From JBLYYQ01 sp048550035 (GTDB lineage: Bacteria > Nitrospinota_A > UBA7883 > JBLYYQ01): a stretch of DNA of 14,108 nucleotides. Each line of letters starts with the position of its first letter. Within the stretch, counting starts at the first letter, position 1. The stretch lies in NCBI GenBank assembly GCA_048550035.1, contig JBLYYQ010000067.1, positions 1 to 14,108 on the forward strand. The letters are read 5' to 3'. The notes beneath the pieces are model-generated. The model saw only the letters and a list, made by a program, of their open reading frames with translations, did not search any database and had not been told where the DNA came from. This document shows, piece by piece, positions 6,813-13,186 of the stretch. Position numbers and translations under genes: made by a program.

Positions 6813-7742
6813 ATGTTGCATCCTGAAATAAAGATTGTCGAGCGATTTTTTGAACAAATTTTATTTAAAAAATCAGGATCAAAGGAGACTTTGCGAGCTT
6901 ATGAGGTCGATTTAAGACAGTTCTTCACCTTTTTGCGAGCTCAAAATTTGTGGCACAACTCTTCAGAGCCAATTGAATTAGAGAAAATTTCTCATATCGA
7001 TATAAGAAAATTCATTGCAGATTTGCAAGCAATATCAAAGCTAACAGCAACTACAATTGAACGAAAAGTATCTACACTCCGCTCATTTTTCAAAATCATG
7101 GAAAGCTTAAACATCTTATCGACCAATCAATTAGTAACAAAGATTAAGCTGCCAAGTAAGCCATCTTTGCTGCCAGATTTTTTGACTCAGAAAGATGTGG
7201 CTAAATTGATTGATCAGACTGACCAAGAGAGCTCACCTACTACTAGTTTAAGAGATAGTACCATCCTAGAATTACTCTACGCAACTGGGCTTAGGGCAAC
7301 AGAGTTGACACTGTTATCGATTGAGGATATTGACTTTAATCGTGAGTTGGTAAAAGTCAAAGGTAAAGGGAAAAAGGAGCGGATCACTCCTATCAACCAA
7401 CGCGCTCTAACTGCAGTCGCAAAGTTAAGAGACTCTTTGAACCCTCAAATAGATTCGTATGGAACTCCGATCTTTCTTAACCGAAGCAATAGACGCTTAA
7501 CTGTCCGATCTATCCACTCAATAGTGAAAAAAAGTGCTAAAAAGTTAAATTTTAATCGTCCGATCGGACCTCATTCATTAAGACATAGCTTTGCCACACA
7601 CCTGCTAGAGAATGATGCCAGCCTACGCTCTATACAAGAGATGTTAGGACATAGTTCACTTTCAACCACTCAAAAATATACACACACAACAGTAAAGAAA
7701 CTGTTGCAAGTATATAGCAAATCACATCCACATAGTAAATAA
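6813..7742 (+). CDS. xerC: XerC, site-specific tyrosine recombinase
   Basis: Tyrosine recombinase that, with a partner, resolves chromosome dimers at dif. From the ATG at 6813 it has 309 residues, a normal Xer length. The N-terminal SAM-like core-binding domain spans about 5-105 and the catalytic domain about 125-305. The catalytic set is complete: R161 in TGLRATEL, K185 region in KGKGKKER, H254 and R257 in PHSLRHSFATH, H280 in LGHSS and nucleophile Y289 in TTQKYTH. The 'SSLSTTQ' lead-in to the tyrosine resembles XerC more than XerD. GGAG (6797-6800) lies 12 nt before the chosen ATG; an ATG at 6795 and a TTG at 6777 are less likely given the promoter. No phage or integron genes are nearby, so a housekeeping role is likely. 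It is divergent from the dcw operon and co-directional with the next small gene. Confidence 0.88.
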   Translation: MLHPEIKIVERFFEQILFKKSGSKETLRAYEVDLRQFFTFLRAQNLWHNSSEPIELEKISHIDIRKFIADLQAISKLTATTIERKVSTLRSFFKIMESLNILSTNQLVTKIKLPSKPSLLPDFLTQKDVAKLIDQTDQESSPTTSLRDSTILELLYATGLRATELTLLSIEDIDFNRELVKVKGKGKKERITPINQRALTAVAKLRDSLNPQIDSYGTPIFLNRSNRRLTVRSIHSIVKKSAKKLNFNRPIGPHSLRHSFATHLLENDASLRSIQEMLGHSSLSTTQKYTHTTVKKLLQVYSKSHPHSK

Positions 7743-7747
7743 AGGAG
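7741..7747 (+). promoter_or_regulatory. Strong Shine-Dalgarno of the Phd-like gene
   Basis: AAAGGAG lies 6 nt before the ATG at 7754 and overlaps the last bases of the xerC stop codon. It is the best ribosome-binding site in the window. It also fixes the start of the small gene: the ATG at 7749 is followed directly by TAA and cannot encode anything. Confidence 0.75.
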
Positions 7748-7753
7748 AATGTA

Positions 7754-8107
7754 ATGATATCGAAACAAAGAGAGTACAAAATCAAAAAGGAACTTTTTAT
7801 CTGGAACCCAGTCAGACTTGTAGAATTTGCTAATCGACAAGATGCTCCGGTAACTATTTACGATAATGATGGTCCGATTGCGACTGTTACCCCTTGCAGA
7901 AAAGAGATGACTCCTTCTAATCAGCTCGTTGCAAGTAACGAAAGTAGTCTGGTTGAAGAACATGCAAAGAGTCTTCCTGTTGCATCTGAGCTGATAAAGA
8001 ACCTTGAAGAAGAGAACATCAGTAATAATCGTGCTGACTCAAAACGGCGGCATAGATTATTTAGATTTGCAAAAAGTAGACTATTTACAGTTCTTAAAGC
8101 ATCATAA
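7754..8107 (+). CDS. Small Phd/YefM-antitoxin-like protein, no toxin partner seen
   Basis: 117 residues, not recognised as a named gene. Residues about 15-50 (WNPVRLVEFANRQDAPVTIY, then DNDGPIATVTP) have the look of the Phd/YefM DNA-binding fold: a helix 'L-x-E-x-x-x-x-x' followed by a hairpin 'xPVxIxxxGxPxAxxxP'. The middle (51-95) is polar and acidic and probably disordered or helical. The tail (96-117) is strongly basic (SKRRHRLFRFAKSR) and could contact nucleic acid or membrane. A canonical Phd/YefM is 75-90 residues and is followed by a toxin gene; here the next gene is argB, and no Doc- or RelE-like frame is present. The gene lies 11 nt after xerC with a strong ribosome-binding site, so it is co-transcribed with xerC. 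A role in DNA binding is inferred from fold resemblance only. Confidence 0.65.
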   Translation: MISKQREYKIKKELFIWNPVRLVEFANRQDAPVTIYDNDGPIATVTPCRKEMTPSNQLVASNESSLVEEHAKSLPVASELIKNLEEENISNNRADSKRRHRLFRFAKSRLFTVLKAS

Positions 8108-8149
8108 TAACTGTTATATAAGCACTACTTTATCTTACTGCATCTGGCA

Positions 8150-8158
8150 TGCTATACT
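8150..8158 (+). promoter_or_regulatory. Extended -10 promoter for argB
   Basis: TGC-TATACT (8150-8158) is an extended -10 element. The region 17 bp upstream (TTATCT, 8130-8135) is a weak -35, as is common for extended -10 promoters. The predicted start near 8165 leaves a leader of about 25 nt before argB. It lies in the 83-nt gap after the Phd-like gene, which otherwise holds nothing recognisable. Confidence 0.5.
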
Positions 8159-8190
8159 GTATCAACGATTCATTCTAATAAAAGGTGAGA

Positions 8191-9087
8191 TTGAAAGATA
8201 AGTATAAGTTGCTGATAAAGAAAGCAGAGGCACTGCGAGAAGCACTCCCATATATGCAAAGTTTCAGGGGGGCATCGATAGTGATCAAGTATGGCGGATC
8301 TGCGATGGTTGAGCCTCAATTACGGACAAGCTTTGCCCACGATATAGTACTCTTAAAGCATATCGGAATTAATCCTGTTGTGGTCCATGGTGGCGGTCCA
8401 CAAATCGCAAAAACCCTTGAGCAGATGAATATCAAAACAAGCTTCATCAATGGATTTAGAGTAACAGATGCCAAGACATTAGATGTGGTCGAGATGGCAT
8501 TAGTAGGTAAAGTCAATAAAGAGATCGTGACTCAGCTTAATCTTGCAGGAGGGAGGGCAGTTGGATTATCAGGGAAAGATGGCAACTTAATCCATGCTGA
8601 GAAAATGTTTATCGAACAGTTATTACCTGAATTTAAGCGTCCTGAAATAATTGATATCGGAATGGTTGGCAAAGTAAAGAAGGTCGATATCAATATCATC
8701 GAACTGTTAGAAAATGGAGGCTACATCCCTGTTATTGCACCTGTTGGTTGTGGATCAGATGGATCGGCATATAATATTAATGCAGATTTTGTTGCATCTG
8801 CGGTAGCGAGTGCATTAAAAGCAGAAAAATTAATATTGCTTACTGATACTGAAGGGGTTTTGGATCCAGATGGCAATCTAATACAAAAGCTATCAGAATC
8901 GGGAGCGAAAGAGATGATCGCAAGTAATGATATCAAGGATGGGATGTTGCCTAAAGTTCGTGCTTGTCTTGACGGACTATCAGATGGTATAAAACAGACT
9001 CATATAATAGATGGGCGTGTTAAATGTGCCACGCTTTTAGAAATATTTACTGATACAGGTGTTGGAACAGAAATAATTATTAATTAA
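8191..9087 (+). CDS. argB: ArgB, N-acetyl-L-glutamate kinase
   Basis: Second enzyme of arginine biosynthesis, phosphorylating N-acetylglutamate in the cytoplasm. From a TTG at 8191 it has 298 residues with IKYGGSAM (32-39, catalytic Lys33), VVHGGGPQI (64-72), GFRVTDA (88-94), GLSGKDGNL (125-133), NINADFVASAVASAL (195-209), LLTDTEGV (216-223), DGMLPKV (250-256) and GTEI (292-295). About 30 residues, including a predicted helix (KLLIKKAEALREALPYMQSF), precede the kinase core. That helix is the hallmark of the hexameric, arginine-inhibited NAGKs (for example of Pseudomonas or Thermotoga) and is absent from the shorter E. coli enzyme. AAGGTGAG (8182-8189) is the likely ribosome-binding site and overlaps the alternative GTG at 8185, so I chose the TTG. 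No other arg genes are nearby. Confidence 0.95.
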   Translation: MKDKYKLLIKKAEALREALPYMQSFRGASIVIKYGGSAMVEPQLRTSFAHDIVLLKHIGINPVVVHGGGPQIAKTLEQMNIKTSFINGFRVTDAKTLDVVEMALVGKVNKEIVTQLNLAGGRAVGLSGKDGNLIHAEKMFIEQLLPEFKRPEIIDIGMVGKVKKVDINIIELLENGGYIPVIAPVGCGSDGSAYNINADFVASAVASALKAEKLILLTDTEGVLDPDGNLIQKLSESGAKEMIASNDIKDGMLPKVRACLDGLSDGIKQTHIIDGRVKCATLLEIFTDTGVGTEIIIN

Positions 9088-9092
9088 AAAAA

Positions 9093-10403
9093 GTGTTAAC
9101 TACATTCTATAGTACAAAAAGATTTCATAGACCATTAGGGTTTCTGTTTCTTATTATCTTACTTGCCACATCGTGCGCAACTCCAACATCAGTTAAAACT
9201 GTTTACAGTGAAGAGGTTACTCCACTTGGTCCATATAACGGTCCGAAGGCTAGGATTGCGATAGTGAAGTTTGAAAATAAAACTGCCAAGAAAGAGAATC
9301 AGAAATTAAGTCAAGGGCTAGCTGATATGTTAACTAGTTCACTATTTAACAGTAATCGATATATTCTGCTCGATCGTACTGACCTTGATGCTGTTATTGC
9401 AGAACAAGATTTTGGGATAACTACTGGTCGGGTTGCAGCTAAAAGTGCAATTAAGTTAGGTGAGATCTATGGAGCTGATCTGCTACTGTTTGGTGCAGTA
9501 ACAGAGTATGAACCAAACCATTACTCAGCTGGCGCTATAGGGACTGGTCTTGCGACATTCATTGGAACGTTGATCTTATCAGCAGATAATGATAGCCCTG
9601 TCTTAGGTTATGTAACTTATGTTCAATCACATATTGCTATTGACCTTAAAATTGTAGATGCCACAACAGGACGTGTCCTCTACACAGGAGCAGTTAAAGG
9701 TAGCAACACAAAGCTTACAGGTGGACTTATGGCAGGAGTCGGCGGCGGAAGCTCGCAAACTGTACTAGCGCTAGGGGGTAGTTCAAATCATGGGGGTGAA
9801 CTCAAAGCTATCCGTAAAGCAATAGATGTCGCAACTTCTGATATAGTAAAAAATACACCTGCAAATTTTTTTAGATCTAAACAGATGCCGCAATTAAAAT
9901 CTAATAGAGCTGTTTTCGTACCGTTTACACCAGTTGAACTCTCGACAACAGGGAAAGGTAATCTCTATCCGAAACGATCTTATACGATAATAAGGAGTCA
10001 AACTAAGTTAGCGGAACTTTTAAAAAGTTTATCGCTTCCCCCTGATGCTGTTTCAACCATCAACTGGAATAAGTCTAGTGTTGTCGCTATCTTTGGAGGT
10101 AAACAAAAATCAGCAAACTGGATTACCGGTGCCACGAAAGTGGTTAAAAATCAGGATGGGCTAATTATTTCGGCATCTACTGTTGAAATCCCTAAACCAG
10201 AAGATAGTGATGAGGATAAAGAAGCTGAGAAAAAGAAGAAAAAATCTAAGAAAACGAAGAAACAAGCTAAGAAGGTTGATCAAAAGCTAGCTGAAAAAGA
10301 TAAACAGACCAACGCCGACAGCTTCAAAGGTTCTCAATACCCATTTGGACTGATCGTGATCGACGATCGGACTACTCCTGTAAAGAAAGTTTCGTGGTTT
10401 TAG
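9093..10403 (+). CDS. CsgG-family lipoprotein with PrcB-C-like C-terminal region
   Basis: 436 residues, predicted lipoprotein: basic n-region (K9 R10), hydrophobic core (about 15-24) and lipobox LATSC with acceptor Cys28. Residues about 52-255 resemble the CsgG/curli-assembly fold: RIAIVKFENKTA (54-65), QGLADMLTSSLF (74-85), RYILLDRTDLDAVIAEQ (89-105), LGEIYGADLLLFGAVTEY (122-139) and IAIDLKIVDATTGRVLY (181-197). Residues about 274-365 and 414-436 resemble a PrcB C-terminal-type domain (SSVVAIFGGKQKSANW at 328-343; closing PFGLIVIDD). Between them is a charged, Lys-rich insert (366-409). True CsgG is about 275 residues and forms the curli export pore; no csgA/B/E/F genes are near, so the substrate is unknown. 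The start is GTG, 5 nt after argB, with no good Shine-Dalgarno sequence; it may depend on argB translation. Confidence 0.78.
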   Translation: MLTTFYSTKRFHRPLGFLFLIILLATSCATPTSVKTVYSEEVTPLGPYNGPKARIAIVKFENKTAKKENQKLSQGLADMLTSSLFNSNRYILLDRTDLDAVIAEQDFGITTGRVAAKSAIKLGEIYGADLLLFGAVTEYEPNHYSAGAIGTGLATFIGTLILSADNDSPVLGYVTYVQSHIAIDLKIVDATTGRVLYTGAVKGSNTKLTGGLMAGVGGGSSQTVLALGGSSNHGGELKAIRKAIDVATSDIVKNTPANFFRSKQMPQLKSNRAVFVPFTPVELSTTGKGNLYPKRSYTIIRSQTKLAELLKSLSLPPDAVSTINWNKSSVVAIFGGKQKSANWITGATKVVKNQDGLIISASTVEIPKPEDSDEDKEAEKKKKKSKKTKKQAKKVDQKLAEKDKQTNADSFKGSQYPFGLIVIDDRTTPVKKVSWF

Positions 10404-10411
10404 AAGAATCT

Positions 10412-10464
10412 CTGAAAATAGCAGCAGACTAATTTCAGCTTCTGAACATATAATCTGGTCTGCT
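10412..10464. terminator. Structured convergent region, possible bidirectional terminator
   Basis: This lies between two converging genes. AGCAGAC (10423-10429) pairs with GTCTGCT (10458-10464). Inside is a perfect TTCAG-CTT-CTGAA hairpin (10434-10446), and CTGAAA (10412-10417) can alternatively pair with TTTCAG (10433-10438). There is no proper T-tract on the plus strand and only a short ATTTTC on the minus strand. It is a plausible stop for both transcripts but is not a canonical intrinsic terminator. Confidence 0.35.
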
Positions 10465-10490
10465 ATAACAAACTCTTAATCAGAGAGCCC

Positions 10491-11036
10491 TTAATTTTCA
10501 AACAGGTTAATCTTGGACCAAAACTGTAGAAAATAGCTGACGGCAGAAAATATCGCTAAAAACATTGCAATATAAATAGCGGTTATTCCAACAATATAGA
10601 AACTAATATGAAAATTGAGTATTAAAAATATTATTCCGACAACTTCACAGATCATCTTATATTTACCGGTCGCACTAGCTGCAATTGTAATCCCTTGCGA
10701 CGATGCGATCATCCGTAATCCAGAAATAGTAATATCCCGTCCTATGATAACAACTAATATCCAAGCACTAATTCGCCCTAACTCAACTAGAGGTGCTAAG
10801 GCAGCTAGGATTAATATCTTATCGGCAATTGGGTCAAGTAATTTGCCAAGCAGTGTAACCTGATTAGTAACTCTTGCAAGATGACCATCTAGCCAATCAG
10901 TAATGGCTGCAACTAAAAATACTATTGCCGCCATTATCGATGACCCTACTGAGGGCGAAATAAGGAATACTAGTATTAGTGGGACTAGAAATATCCTAAA
11001 TAGTGTTAGCTTATTTGGTAAATTTATTCTCGACAT
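10491..11036 (-). CDS. pgsA: PgsA-like CDP-diacylglycerol--glycerol-3-phosphate phosphatidyltransferase
   Basis: Integral membrane enzyme of the CDP-alcohol phosphotransferase family; PgsA makes phosphatidylglycerophosphate, the precursor of phosphatidylglycerol and cardiolipin. The 181 residues match PgsA length. The full family motif D-x2-D-G-x2-A-R-x8-G-x3-D-x3-D is present: D47, D50, G51, A54, R55, G64, D68, D72. The N-terminus NLPNKLTLFRIFLVPL (5-20) is typical of PgsA and argues against PssA or cardiolipin synthase of the same family. Further hydrophobic helices lie around 75-100, 130-145 and 147-170. The gene begins 51 nt after the M23 peptidase stop and is probably in the same operon. 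A 6-bp hairpin (11048-11062) sits in that gap and covers its only purine-rich stretch. Confidence 0.92.
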   Translation of the reverse strand: MSRINLPNKLTLFRIFLVPLILVFLISPSVGSSIMAAIVFLVAAITDWLDGHLARVTNQVTLLGKLLDPIADKILILAALAPLVELGRISAWILVVIIGRDITISGLRMIASSQGITIAASATGKYKMICEVVGIIFLILNFHISFYIVGITAIYIAMFLAIFSAVSYFLQFWSKINLFEN

Positions 11037-11047
11037 AATAAGTGATA

Positions 11048-11062
11048 TCTCATCTTATGAGA
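11048..11062 (-). promoter_or_regulatory. Small hairpin upstream of pgsA
   Basis: On the minus strand TCTCAT and ATGAGA form a perfect 6-bp stem around a 3-nt AAG loop, ending 11 nt before the pgsA ATG. The GATGAGA part is the only purine-rich candidate ribosome-binding stretch, so the stem could limit pgsA translation. The stem is weak and no T-run follows, so it is not a terminator. Confidence 0.3.
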
Positions 11063-11087
11063 AACTTTAGCATTTAGAAAATAGAGT

Positions 11088-12047
11088 CTAGTCTTCTAAA
11101 ATATATTTTAATGGATCTACTGGCATATTGTTCAAACGAACCTCGTAATGGGTATGAGGACCTGTGGAACGACCAGTATTTCCAACTAATCCGATAACAT
11201 CGCCTCGTTTAAGCTTTTGACCAACTTTAACAAAGTTAGCTGAATTATGCCCATAAATGGTAGTCACGCCATAGCCATGGTCAATCTCAATTAAATTACC
11301 ATATCCTCTATAGAATCCTTCTTTCTTCACAATACCGGCAGCTGGCGCGACAATTGGAGTTTTTAAATTCGTAGCAATATCTATCCCTTCATGCCTCTCC
11401 CGCAGACCTGTGAAAGGAGATATACGATATCCGAAAGTGGAAGTGAGCCATCCTTTAACCGGCCAAATCGAAGGAGTATGTGCTAATAGAGATCCTTGTT
11501 CCTTTAAAAACTCATCAAGCTCAAAGAAGCTTATCTCCTGCGCTTTCGCTCTATTGTTTATAATATTTATATCTTTATTAAGGACATCAATAGCGAGCTT
11601 AGCATAGCTATCATCAGCACCATCTAGATCCAGATTAAGATTATGTAGCGGTCCACCAGTAGCTAGATCTTCAGAGCTAGAGAGGAGCGTATCATCCAAT
11701 GCAGTGATAACTCTAAGTTTTCTATCAAACTTTTCGAGCCGAGCGAGCTGAGTTTCAATATTTTTCAGCTTCATTGAAAAGCGCTCAATTTCGCTCTTTT
11801 GATCGCTATTCATTTCACGTAGCTTCGCTAGTTCAGTAAGATCACTTTTCTGCTTTACTACTGTGAACGCAAAGAGGGCAAAAGAGACTAGAGAAGCTAC
11901 CGCAATTCCAATCAGACCATTGATAACAATCCTAGGAACAGAAAACTTAAAAAACTTACCTGTTATATCTGGTACAAATATAAGTGTATACTTCTTAGAA
12001 AACGGACTAGAAAGGCTTAATTCTTTAATCTTATCTATAAATCTCAT
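11088..12047 (-). CDS. Membrane-anchored M23 (LytM) peptidoglycan endopeptidase
   Basis: Zinc metallopeptidase expected to cut peptide cross-links in periplasmic peptidoglycan. The 319 residues start with a short cytoplasmic part (KKYTLIFVPDITGKFFKFSV, 18-37), then one membrane helix (about 39-64) and a charged coiled coil (about 66-112). A linker leads to the LytM domain (about 195-316). All zinc/catalytic positions are present: H219 and D223 in HEGIDIA, H267 in IYGHNS, and H298/H300 in GPHTHYEV. The enzyme is therefore predicted to be active, unlike the degenerate LytM factors EnvC or NlpD. There is no LysM domain. This N-terminal layout is familiar from M23 proteins of deltaproteobacteria and some other diderms. 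A promoter candidate lies about 150 nt upstream, and pgsA follows on the same strand. Confidence 0.92.
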   Translation of the reverse strand: MRFIDKIKELSLSSPFSKKYTLIFVPDITGKFFKFSVPRIVINGLIGIAVASLVSFALFAFTVVKQKSDLTELAKLREMNSDQKSEIERFSMKLKNIETQLARLEKFDRKLRVITALDDTLLSSSEDLATGGPLHNLNLDLDGADDSYAKLAIDVLNKDINIINNRAKAQEISFFELDEFLKEQGSLLAHTPSIWPVKGWLTSTFGYRISPFTGLRERHEGIDIATNLKTPIVAPAAGIVKKEGFYRGYGNLIEIDHGYGVTTIYGHNSANFVKVGQKLKRGDVIGLVGNTGRSTGPHTHYEVRLNNMPVDPLKYILED

Positions 12048-12103
12048 AACCTAAATCTAACCCCACAATAACTTTTCATGTTTTAATTTCTAGCAAGTTA
12101 TCA

Positions 12104-12170
12104 AACTTTATCACTATTAACAACTATAGAGTTGTAAATAGAAACTATCCCCTCAATAATAGATAAAGTT
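12104..12170. repeat. Long imperfect stem with inner hairpin
   Basis: AACTTTAT-CA-CTATT (12104-12118) can pair with AATAG-ATAAAGTT (12158-12170) with a 2-nt bulge, giving 13 bp. Inside it ACAACT-ATAG-AGTTGT (12120-12135) forms a 6-bp hairpin. If the M23 gene uses the promoter at 12198-12225, this structure lies within its roughly 140-nt leader RNA. The stems are AT-rich, so stability is modest. Confidence 0.35.
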
Positions 12171-12197
12171 ACTACGCTATTACCATAATATCCTAAA

Positions 12198-12225
12198 ATT
12201 GTACACAAATTATATGATAGGTCAA
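12198..12225 (-). promoter_or_regulatory. Candidate promoter of the M23-pgsA operon
   Basis: Reading leftward, -35 TTGACC (12225-12220) and -10 TACAAT (12203-12198) are separated by 16 bp. The -35 box is part of one arm of the inverted repeat at 12219-12250, so a protein bound there would block this promoter. A TATAAT inside the spacer (12214-12209) is an alternative -10 without a good -35. Confidence 0.45.
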
Positions 12226-12254
12226 TGTTTTATCATATAAATATTGACCTTTTT
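12210..12254 (+). repeat. Two interleaved inverted repeats with a following T-run
   Basis: Repeat A: TTATATGATA (12210-12219) with TATCATATAA (12231-12240), 10 bp. Repeat B: AGGTCAAT (12219-12226) with ATTGACCT (12243-12250), 8 bp, extendable to 12 bp with one G-U pair around an 8-nt loop. The order is A-B-A'-B', so both cannot form as simple hairpins at once, although a pseudoknot could. Hairpin B is followed by TTTTT (12250-12254), as in an intrinsic terminator or attenuator for plus-strand RNA. As DNA, the same repeats could be operators over the divergent promoters. Confidence 0.5.
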
Positions 12255-12304
12255 CTTCTAAATTGGAGCAGAAAAAGAGTTTTTCATCTTAGAATAAGCT
12301 ATTT

Positions 12305-12310
12305 TATACT
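12305..12310 (+). promoter_or_regulatory. Candidate -10 for the acylphosphatase gene
   Basis: TATACT lies 33 nt before the ATG at 12343, predicting a start near 12317 and a leader of about 25 nt. The -35 region (TTTTCA, 12281-12286) is weak. AGGA (12338-12341) is only 1 nt from the ATG, too close for an ordinary ribosome-binding site. Confidence 0.35.
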
Positions 12311-12342
12311 GTTTTCACTTTTCAAAAAATGTTTAATAGGAT

Positions 12343-12624
12343 ATGGATAAAGTCTGCAAAAAAATTCTGATCAGAGGTTTAGTTCAAGGTGTCTTCTTTC
12401 GCGCTACCTGCTATGAAAAGGCTAATTCGATCGGTGGTTTATCTGGCTATGTAAAAAATCTTCCATCAGGTGAAGTAGAAGCTCTAATTCAAGGTCCCAC
12501 CTATAACGTTAAGCAGCTAATAGAATTTTTACATATTGGTCCCAAAGGTGCCAATGTTGATGAAGTTATAGTAGATGATGCTCTATTTCGTCCAGATTTA
12601 AAAGATTTCTCGATAATTTCTTAA
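12343..12624 (+). CDS. acyP: Acylphosphatase
   Basis: Small cytoplasmic enzyme hydrolysing acyl phosphates such as carbamoyl or acetyl phosphate; its physiological role in bacteria is unsettled. The 93 residues match the family. The signature RGLVQGVFFRA (11-21) carries the phosphate-binding loop and Arg20, and GYVKNLPSGEVEALIQG (35-51) holds the catalytic Asn39. GPKGANVDEV (67-76) is the usual second-helix boundary. It is transcribed alone, divergent from the M23 gene, and its TAA overlaps the stop codon of the convergent NYN gene. The hydrogenase-maturation protein HypF also has this domain, but here it stands alone at full length. Confidence 0.93.
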   Translation: MDKVCKKILIRGLVQGVFFRATCYEKANSIGGLSGYVKNLPSGEVEALIQGPTYNVKQLIEFLHIGPKGANVDEVIVDDALFRPDLKDFSIIS

Positions 12625-13130
12625 CCTTTTAATTGCTTATCACCCTCTTTTTTTCTATCTTTAGATGAATTTGAGTTGTCTGAAACTATATATCGCTGAT
12701 CCATCGGAACGAAGAGATCAGCCGCATCTTTTATCATCTCTGCACAGGTCTCAGGATATGACCAAACTTCGACTTTGCAACCTCTATTCTTTAAATACCA
12801 TATGAGAGGAAGATAATCTTTATCCCCTCCTACGATTACAACAACATCAAGTTTCTCTGCTAAAGTCACACCATCAATTGTGAGCCACGCATCCGCATTC
12901 TTTACCGGCTGCTTGATCTCGCCTCCTAACCCTTTCCAAAACTTCCTGAAAGGATCGCTAATGTTCTTATGAACCGGCTTATAATAGATAATTCTTATCA
13001 GCTCTCTCTTCCCTAAATCCTCAATTAGCTGCGAGTAATTTATTCGCCCACCAAAAATATTATAACCAGAAACCTCTACGTTTTCAGCATCGACAAATAC
13101 CCCAACTTTTTGATATACCAGCGCATCCAT
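12621..13130 (-). CDS. NYN/LabA-like PIN-fold protein, probable RNase
   Basis: 169 residues of the NYN (LabA/DUF88) family, a PIN-like nuclease fold with a cluster of acidic metal-binding residues. Visible motifs are VGVFVDAENVEVSG (9-22, Asp14 and Asn17), KNADAWLTIDG (77-87, Asp80 and Asp86) and DVVVIVGGDKDYLPLIWYLK (95-114, Asp103 and Asp105). KGLGGEIKQ (66-74) and GCKVEVWSYPE (117-127) complete the core. The last 25 residues are polar and charged and probably flexible. Family members cut or bind RNA, but the target here is unknown. The gene follows the tRNA nucleotidyltransferase gene by 56 nt on the same strand. A weak minus-strand -10 (TATACT, 13174-13169) lies in that gap, so it may also have its own promoter. 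No strong ribosome-binding site is present. Confidence 0.82.
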   Translation of the reverse strand: MDALVYQKVGVFVDAENVEVSGYNIFGGRINYSQLIEDLGKRELIRIIYYKPVHKNISDPFRKFWKGLGGEIKQPVKNADAWLTIDGVTLAEKLDVVVIVGGDKDYLPLIWYLKNRGCKVEVWSYPETCAEMIKDAADLFVPMDQRYIVSDNSNSSKDRKKEGDKQLKG

Positions 13131-13186
13131 TTTAATATTAATATCTTTCTATAATTCTTATTGTCTTTAGTATAGCTTACTTTACC

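Larger units (their letters stand above)
12048..12342. other. Divergent intergenic region between M23 peptidase and acylphosphatase genes
   Basis: This gene-free stretch carries regulatory-looking structure in both directions. Described in separate entries: an imperfect long stem (12104-12170), a minus-strand promoter (12198-12225), two interleaved inverted repeats (12210-12250) with a T-run after them, and a plus-strand -10 (12305-12310). GAAAAA-gag-TTTTTC (12271-12285) is a further minor hairpin. No protein or known RNA family is recognised. Confidence 0.6.

Noticed and set aside
8185..8190. GTG at 8185 as the argB start
   Set aside because: It lies inside the likely ribosome-binding sequence AAGGTGAG; the TTG at 8191 is better placed.
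10188..10319. The Lys-rich stretch as a frameshift or assembly error
   Set aside because: The reading frame continues without a stop into a sensible hydrophobic C-terminus that resembles the end of the interrupted domain.
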